From the NCBI GenBank assembly GCA_936936565.1, contig CAKZIX010000207.1, positions 1 through 15,966 of the forward strand: a stretch of 15,966 nt of DNA, written 5' to 3'. The stretch's first letter is position 1, and the number at the start of each line of letters is the position of its first letter. The position numbers and the translations under genes were made by a program. Below, one piece after another: positions 11,926 through 15,966 of this stretch. The notes below the pieces were generated by a model. The model was not told where the DNA came from and made no database searches. It saw only the letters and a list, made by a program, of their open reading frames with translations. Origin of the DNA: an uncultured Nocardiaceae bacterium. Its GTDB lineage: Bacteria > Actinomycetota > Actinomycetes > Mycobacteriales > Mycobacteriaceae.

Positions 11926-13050
11926 CGCGATCTGGGTGAGGGCGCCTTCGCTGCCGATGACGTCGGCGTAGTGGCCCATCAGTTCGTTGCAGATCGCGGG
12001 CCAGGTGCGGTGCTGCACCGAGCGCCGGGCCGCATCACCGAACTTGGTGCGCAGCTCCGGATCGGTGAGCGCTCCGACAGCGCTCGGCAGCAGCTCGCTG
12101 AACCGGTTCACCGGCAGCAGGTAGCCGTTGCGGCAATGCGAGATGAGGTCGATGGGTCCGCCGGCATTGGGGCCGATCACCGGCACGCCGCTGGCAAGGG
12201 CCTCCTGCACGGCCTGGCAGAAGGTCTCGTGCTCGCCGGTGTGCACGAACACGTCCAGGCTGGCGTACGCCTCGGCAAGTTCGGTACCGCCCAGCTCACC
12301 GGTGAACACGGCCGAGGGCATCAACTTCTGCAGCTTGGGCAGCTCGGGGCCGCCGCCGACGATGACGAGCTGGATGTTCGGGTCGCCCTCGAGCACTGCC
12401 AGGCGCTCGACGTGCTTCTCCGCAGCCAGGCGGCCGATGAAGCCGACGACCAGCTTGTCACCCGACCACGGCTTTTCGGTGCGGCGACCCGGGTTGAAGC
12501 GCTCGATGTCGATGCCGCGGCCCCAGCGGTGGATGCGCGGGATGCCGTGCTTCTCGAGATCGGCAGCGGCGGCCGACGAGGGCGCCAGCGTGCGCGCGGC
12601 GCGCTCGTGGATCTTGCGGGTCCACCACCAGGCGGCGCGGGTGGAGAAGCCGAGGCCGTAGCTGGCGGCGAAGCCGGCGACGTCGGTCTGGAAGATGGCG
12701 ACGGCGGGCACGTCCAGGCGCAGCGCGGCACCGAGGCCGCCGGCGCCGAGCAGGTACGGCGACGCCAGGTGCACGACGTCCGGGTCGAAATCCCGGATCA
12801 CCGAGGTGACGTCTTTGCCGGGCAGGCCGATGGGCAGCGAGTTGATCTTGGGGACCATGATCGCCGGGACACGATGGACGTGAAATCCGTCGTACTCCGT
12901 CGGCGCGGGCGCTTCACCTTTGACGGTGTCGGGTGCGACGATCATCGCGTCGTGCCCGTTGGCCTTCAGATGGTCGAGTACGCGGAGGACGGAGTTCACG
13001 ACTCCGTTCATGTTCGGCAGGAAGGATTCCGCGACGATTGCAACGCGCAT
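11923..13050 (-). CDS. mgtA: GDP-mannose-dependent alpha-mannosyltransferase
   Basis: A 375-residue GT4 (GT-B fold) glycosyltransferase. The N-terminus MRVAIVAESFLPNMNGV and the C-terminal donor-binding block QEALASGVPVIGPNAGGPIDLI (E-x7-E type) are typical. It is the ortholog of M. tuberculosis Rv0557, first called pimB and later mgtA; the Corynebacterium enzyme transfers mannose from GDP-mannose to glucuronosyl-diacylglycerol. It acts at the cytoplasmic face of the membrane on mannolipid precursors. The ATG at 13050 starts directly at the first beta-strand; another ATG two codons upstream (13056) is equally possible. No clear ribosome site. It lies between the DUF3592 gene and menG, as in M. 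tuberculosis. Confidence 0.93.
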   Translation of the reverse strand: MRVAIVAESFLPNMNGVVNSVLRVLDHLKANGHDAMIVAPDTVKGEAPAPTEYDGFHVHRVPAIMVPKINSLPIGLPGKDVTSVIRDFDPDVVHLASPYLLGAGGLGAALRLDVPAVAIFQTDVAGFAASYGLGFSTRAAWWWTRKIHERAARTLAPSSAAAADLEKHGIPRIHRWGRGIDIERFNPGRRTEKPWSGDKLVVGFIGRLAAEKHVERLAVLEGDPNIQLVIVGGGPELPKLQKLMPSAVFTGELGGTELAEAYASLDVFVHTGEHETFCQAVQEALASGVPVIGPNAGGPIDLISHCRNGYLLPVNRFSELLPSAVGALTDPELRTKFGDAARRSVQHRTWPAICNELMGHYADVIGSEGALTQIA

Positions 13051-13112
13051 GGGCATAGTTTGACCCGATCCCAGTCCCCGGTCGCCACGGGTACGTAACT
13101 TCCAGGGAAAGT

Positions 13113-13529
13113 TCAGGCGAAGGATTGGGTCCGGCGACGGCGTAGATACCAGAGCACCGGAAACGCCAGCACCCACGCGACAACGATCAGCGAAGCCGCC
13201 GGAATCACGGCAACCCGCACGTCACGGCCCTTTACGCGGACCAGATCGGGATTGCTGCGCGCGTATTCGACCTCGATTCGCTGCCCCGCGACGAGGTTCG
13301 TCGGGTAGAGAACGCCGAGCCGCGGAGTGTGCGTGACCCGATCCGGTGTGACGAACCTCACAGCTGAACGCAGCTTCCCGGCGGACAGCACCTCGGCCTG
13401 CGTCTGCGCCTTGTCGCCGTCGATCGTGCGGTCGTTCTTCCAGGCGCCGGCCACCAGCAGCAGGCTCATGCACGTCACGACGATCGCTGCGATCAGCACC
13501 GCCCGGCGCACAATGTCCACAGCGTTCAC
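13113..13529 (-). CDS. DUF3592-type membrane protein (Rv0556-like)
   Basis: A 138-residue protein with hydrophobic segments at about 8-28 and 106-128 and an extracytoplasmic beta-like part between them (SAVRFVTPDRVTHTPRLG, RIEVEYARSNPDLVRVKGR), the layout of DUF3592 proteins. It sits between menD and mgtA, the position of Rv0556 in M. tuberculosis. The GTG at 13529 is preceded by GGAGGT at a rather long distance (11 nt). No enzymatic motif is seen and its role is unknown. Confidence 0.85.
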   Translation of the reverse strand: MNAVDIVRRAVLIAAIVVTCMSLLLVAGAWKNDRTIDGDKAQTQAEVLSAGKLRSAVRFVTPDRVTHTPRLGVLYPTNLVAGQRIEVEYARSNPDLVRVKGRDVRVAVIPAASLIVVAWVLAFPVLWYLRRRRTQSFA

Positions 13530-13572
13530 TGTACGAACGCACCTCCGTTGTCCAGCGTCGCCCCCGGACGAC

Positions 13573-13610
13573 GATCGCGCCGCACCCCCCGTCCGAGGTG
13601 CGGCGCGATC
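13573..13610 (-). terminator. Strong U-less hairpin terminator after the secreted-protein genes
   Basis: Perfect 14-bp inverted repeat: GATCGCGCCGCACC at 13573-13586 and GGTGCGGCGCGATC at 13597-13610, with a 10-nt loop, starting 12 nt past the stop of the last exported-protein gene. No T-run follows on either strand, as is usual for mycobacterial hairpin terminators. It separates the exported-protein genes from the DUF3592-mgtA-menG unit. Confidence 0.75.
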
Positions 13611-13622
13611 CGGTCCGGGTGG

Positions 13623-14051
13623 TTACGAGACGACAACCTCGGCCTTGCCCGGGGTGTGCTGACGCGGCGAGCTCAGCTCCAGCACGACCCGTCCTGGCCC
13701 GGTGGTCAGCCAGTAGGCCGTGCACACCTCGATGTCGCATCCGGGACCGACATCGAGCCGATCGACATGCTTGTCGGTGGCGCCGCTGTCGGCGTTGCGC
13801 CAGGCGAGCGTGACGTCGACGGCGCAGGCCCCGGAAATTCCGGGCAGCCCGGCGACGAGTTCGCCGCGTCGGATGGAGATGCCCACCTTCCCCGGGTGCT
13901 CGGGACTCGTCGAGGCCAGGTAGGTGAACTTGCCGACGCAGTTGCCGCTGGTCTGCGTCGTGATCGCGAAGGTCGCCGTCTGGGCCAGGGCCGGACTCGC
14001 GAAGCCGAGCAGCGCGGCGAACGCGATCATGGTGGTAATCAGAAGTTTCAC
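13623..14051 (-). CDS. Exported protein of unknown function, tandem paralogue A
   Basis: A 142-residue protein with a Sec signal peptide (VKLLITTMIAFAALLGFASPALA, cleavage after ALA near residue 23) and a mature part of about 119 residues, predicted beta-rich. Shared blocks with its two neighbours: SGNCVGK, GLPGIS-x-C-x-V, TLAWRNADSG, GPGRVVLELSSP and HTPGKAEVVV. Four cysteines (GNC, GAC, GPGC, EVC) suggest two disulfides. The GTG at 14051 is preferred because it starts the signal peptide and has TAGCGT 7 nt upstream. I do not recognise the family. This copy is the most divergent and lacks the final AYP of the others. Confidence 0.85.
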   Translation of the reverse strand: MKLLITTMIAFAALLGFASPALAQTATFAITTQTSGNCVGKFTYLASTSPEHPGKVGISIRRGELVAGLPGISGACAVDVTLAWRNADSGATDKHVDRLDVGPGCDIEVCTAYWLTTGPGRVVLELSSPRQHTPGKAEVVVS

Positions 14052-14058
14052 GACGCCG

Positions 14059-14064
14059 ACGCTA
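14059..14064 (-). promoter_or_regulatory. Leaderless-type -10 box of exported paralogue A
   Basis: TAGCGT, 7 nt, then GTG at 14051. The stretch from the -10 to the start (TAGCGTCGGCGTCGTG) matches that of paralogue B except for one base. Confidence 0.55.
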
Positions 14065-14110
14065 GATCCCGACATTCCGGACGTGGCAGCCCCGAATTTC
14101 GTTGTCTCCA

Positions 14111-14545
14111 TTACGGATACGCGACGATCTCAGCTTTGCCCGGCGTGTGCTGCAGCGGTGAGCCGAGTTCCAGCGCAACCCGGCCCGGACCGGTCGGCAG
14201 GTTCTCGATGTGCAAGCAGCGCAGCACCGGGCACTCCTGATCGTTGAGCATGATGTCGTCGGTCACCTGGCCCTTGGCCCCGGAATCCAGGTTGTGCCAT
14301 TTCAGGGTGACGGTCACGGTGCAGTCGCCGGAGATCCCCGGCAGCCCGCCGACGGTGTCGGTGCTGACCCGCTTGTAGACGTTGCCGTGGTTGTCCGGGT
14401 GCGTGATGGCCTCGTAGTTGACCTTGGCGACGCAGTTTCCCTTGGTTTGCGTCGTCATGGAGAAACTGACGGTTTCCGCATGGGCCGGGGCGGCGAACCC
14501 GAGCAAGGCGGCGAACGCGACGAGCGCGGTGACGAGTGGTTTCAC
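14111..14545 (-). CDS. Exported protein of unknown function, tandem paralogue B
   Basis: A 144-residue protein with signal peptide VKPLVTALVAFAALLGFAAPAHA (cleavage after AHA) and the same conserved blocks as its neighbours: KGNCVAK, GLPGISGDC, VTLKWHNLDSG, GPGRVALELGSP and HTPGKAEIVAYP. Four mature cysteines (GNC, GDC, QEC, LRC). The gene and its 59-bp upstream spacer form a repeat unit of about 490 bp with paralogues A and C. GTG start at 14545 with TAGCGT 7 nt upstream. The mature protein has no transmembrane helix, so it is likely released or envelope-associated. Function unknown. Confidence 0.87.
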   Translation of the reverse strand: MKPLVTALVAFAALLGFAAPAHAETVSFSMTTQTKGNCVAKVNYEAITHPDNHGNVYKRVSTDTVGGLPGISGDCTVTVTLKWHNLDSGAKGQVTDDIMLNDQECPVLRCLHIENLPTGPGRVALELGSPLQHTPGKAEIVAYP

Positions 14546-14552
14546 GACGGCG

Positions 14553-14558
14553 ACGCTA
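14553..14558 (-). promoter_or_regulatory. Leaderless-type -10 box of exported paralogue B
   Basis: TAGCGT, 7 nt, then GTG at 14545; same architecture and nearly the same sequence as for paralogue A. Confidence 0.55.
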
Positions 14559-14604
14559 GAACCGAAGCAACCGCAGCGGGCAGACCCGAATTTCGTTGCC
14601 CCTA

Positions 14605-15036
14605 CTACGGGTAGGCGACGATCTCGGCCTTACCCGGCGTGTGGTCGAACGGCGAGCTGAGCTCGAGTGCAACCCGGCCGGCACCGGTCGGCAGGTAGCC
14701 GCTGTGCGAGCACGGGGCATGTCCACAGGAGTTGGGAATCTTGACGGTGTCCACGACCTGACCGCCGACTCCGGTGTCGAGGTTGCGCCACTTCAGTGTG
14801 ACTGCAACCGAGCATTCGCTCGAGATTCCGGGGATTCCGACGTGCTGAACCGCCGTGACACTCTTGACCACTCGGCCGGGAATGCGCGGATCCGCGCCGG
14901 CCTGGTAGTTGATCTTGGCGACACAGTTGCCGCTGCTGTTGGTGGTGATGGCGAAGTCGACGGTTTCGGCGTGCGCCGGTGCGGCGAGCCCGAGACCCGC
15001 GGCCAGAACTGCGAATGTGGCGATGAGGTATTTCAC
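14605..15036 (-). CDS. Exported protein of unknown function, tandem paralogue C
   Basis: A 143-residue protein with signal peptide VKYLIATFAVLAAGLGLAAPAHA and the shared blocks SGNCVAKINY, GIPGISSEC, VTLKWRNLDTG, GAGRVALELSSP and HTPGKAEIVAYP. Four mature cysteines (GNC, SEC, NSC, APC). It is the first of the three tandem genes in the direction of transcription. GTG at 15036 has TACTCT 7 nt upstream; an in-frame ATG at 15081 would put a polar stretch before the signal peptide and is less likely. The 59-bp spacer between C and B matches in length and partly in sequence the one between B and A. Function unknown. Confidence 0.86.
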   Translation of the reverse strand: MKYLIATFAVLAAGLGLAAPAHAETVDFAITTNSSGNCVAKINYQAGADPRIPGRVVKSVTAVQHVGIPGISSECSVAVTLKWRNLDTGVGGQVVDTVKIPNSCGHAPCSHSGYLPTGAGRVALELSSPFDHTPGKAEIVAYP

Positions 15037-15043
15037 ATACCGT

Positions 15044-15049
15044 AGAGTA
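15044..15049 (-). promoter_or_regulatory. Leaderless-type -10 box of exported paralogue C
   Basis: TACTCT, 7 nt, then GTG at 15036. The spacing matches A and B, while the hexamer and flanks differ, so this copy has diverged or has independent regulation. Confidence 0.5.
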
Positions 15050-15143
15050 TGGGCGGGGTTCGGGCCGGTCAGCCACGACATTCTCCAGGAATCCCGACGC
15101 CGCTTTGGAGCGTTCGGACCTTGCGCACCCGGGCGACGCGAAC

Positions 15144-15966
15144 CTAGAGATGCGCGCGCACGGCGGCGTGCAGCTCACGCAAACTCGAACGTTCCGTGGC
15201 CACCTCCAGCACGCGCACCCCGTTCGCGTGGCCGCGGAGCTCGGCGGCCAGCTGAGCCGGATCCAGCGACCGATGCGGGATCCGGTACGCCGCGCACAAC
15301 GCCGACAGATCCATGCCGTGCGGGGTGCCGAAGACGCGCTCGAACACCCCTGCATACTGCGGGTCGCCCTGCTCGAGCAGCTCGAAGATGCCGCCTCCGT
15401 CGTCGTTGGCCACCACGATCGTGAGATCGGCCGGACGCGGTTCGCCGGGCCCGATCAGCAGCCCGGCGGCGTCGTGCAGGAAGGTCAGGTCGCCGATGAG
15501 CGCGATGGTGCGGCCGGTATGCCGTAACGCCGCGCCGACGGCCGTGGAGACGGTGCCGTCGATGCCCGCGACGCCGCGATTGGACACCACCGTGACCCCG
15601 GGCACCGGCGCGCTCACCAGCGCCGCGTCGCGCACCGGGTTCGACGCCCCGAGCAGCAGCTGATCCCCCGGTCGCAGCGCATCGGTGACGACGGCTGCCA
15701 CGTGTAGGCCCGTCGGCTTCGGGTGACCCGAAAGTTGCTCGCGCACAACCTTGTAGGCATTGGTGCCGAGTTCCCCGCAGCGCGCCGTCCAGGCCGCGTC
15801 CGGCGCCCCGGTGACCACCGCGCGGGTACCGGTGCCGACCACGTTGCCCGACACGTCCGGCCAGCGCGGACCCGTGGTGAGGGCGAACACCGCGACCTGC
15901 GGATCGGCCAGCAGCTTGGCGACCTCGCGGTGCAGCGTCGGCCGGCCGGTGACGATCGCCTGCCGC
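15144..15966 (-). CDS. menD: MenD, SEPHCHC synthase (C-terminal part, cut by window edge)
   Basis: The visible 273 codons are the C-terminal half of a thiamine-diphosphate enzyme that joins 2-oxoglutarate and isochorismate in menaquinone synthesis. The ThDP/Mg motif is seen as GDLTFLHDAAGLL followed by VANDDGGGIFELL, typical of MenD; the SNRGVAGIDGTVSTAVG block is also characteristic. The frame is open to the right edge (it continues through LLADPQVAVFALTTGP), so the start lies outside. With grcC1, menG and menJ it is one of four menaquinone genes here. The 107-bp gap to paralogue C holds no obvious terminator. Confidence 0.95.
   Translation of the reverse strand, partial: RQAIVTGRPTLHREVAKLLADPQVAVFALTTGPRWPDVSGNVVGTGTRAVVTGAPDAAWTARCGELGTNAYKVVREQLSGHPKPTGLHVAAVVTDALRPGDQLLLGASNPVRDAALVSAPVPGVTVVSNRGVAGIDGTVSTAVGAALRHTGRTIALIGDLTFLHDAAGLLIGPGEPRPADLTIVVANDDGGGIFELLEQGDPQYAGVFERVFGTPHGMDLSALCAAYRIPHRSLDPAQLAAELRGHANGVRVLEVATERSSLRELHAAVRAHL

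Noticed and set aside
11758..13098. A 446-codon plus-strand frame opposite mgtA.
   Set aside because: Antisense shadow of a conserved GT4 glycosyltransferase.

Overview
The window reads as a high-GC chromosome segment from a mycolic-acid-producing actinomycete, most likely a rapidly growing Mycobacterium (Mycolicibacterium type). Evidence for this: HadA/HadB mycolate dehydratase sequences beside tRNA-Trp and a zinc-ribbon L33; a menaquinone cluster in the order known from M. tuberculosis (menD, DUF3592 protein, mgtA, menG ... menJ, grcC1, htpX, yajQ); and many promoters of the mycobacterial leaderless type (TANNNT, 6-7 nt, then ATG or GTG). Species cannot be fixed from the sequence alone.

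Layout. 1-2365 (minus strand): tRNA-Tyr, tRNA-Thr, tRNA-Met, rpmG, a fused hadA-hadB gene and tRNA-Trp. hadC is not in its usual place between hadB and tRNA-Trp; that interval instead carries a 35-bp near-copy of the 5' part of tRNA-Trp. 2443-4868: yajQ (+) converging on grcC1-htpX (-). 4950-6680: a divergent tetR / aldo-keto reductase pair around a palindromic operator. 6723-8403 (+): menJ (menaquinone saturase) and a small AraC-type regulator. 8354-10741 (-): a block of a diguanylate cyclase, a DoxX-like membrane protein and an orphan second ATP synthase c subunit. 10815-11231 (+): a VOC protein. 11221-13050 (-): mgtA and menG. 13113-13529: DUF3592 protein. 13623-15036 (-): three tandem paralogous exported proteins of unknown function. 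15144-15966: the 3' part of menD, cut by the window edge.

How it fits together. The backbone is menaquinone synthesis: GrcC1 makes the prenyl tail, MenD starts the naphthoquinone ring, MenG methylates it and MenJ saturates one isoprene unit. Mycolate elongation (HadAB) and mannolipid synthesis (MgtA) are cell-envelope neighbours. Inserted in the menaquinone region are lineage-specific genes. The most striking is atpE2 (8354-8617), a stand-alone F0 c subunit that keeps the ion-binding glutamate but has changed positions known for bedaquiline resistance. It is preceded by two 17-bp TACTAC/GTCGTA dyads that overlap its promoter and resemble BlaI/MecI-type operators. It lies in a minus-strand block that separates an AraC regulator from a VOC protein, a pair usually adjacent in actinomycetes. 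The second notable system is the secreted triplet, each gene with its own near-identical leaderless promoter.
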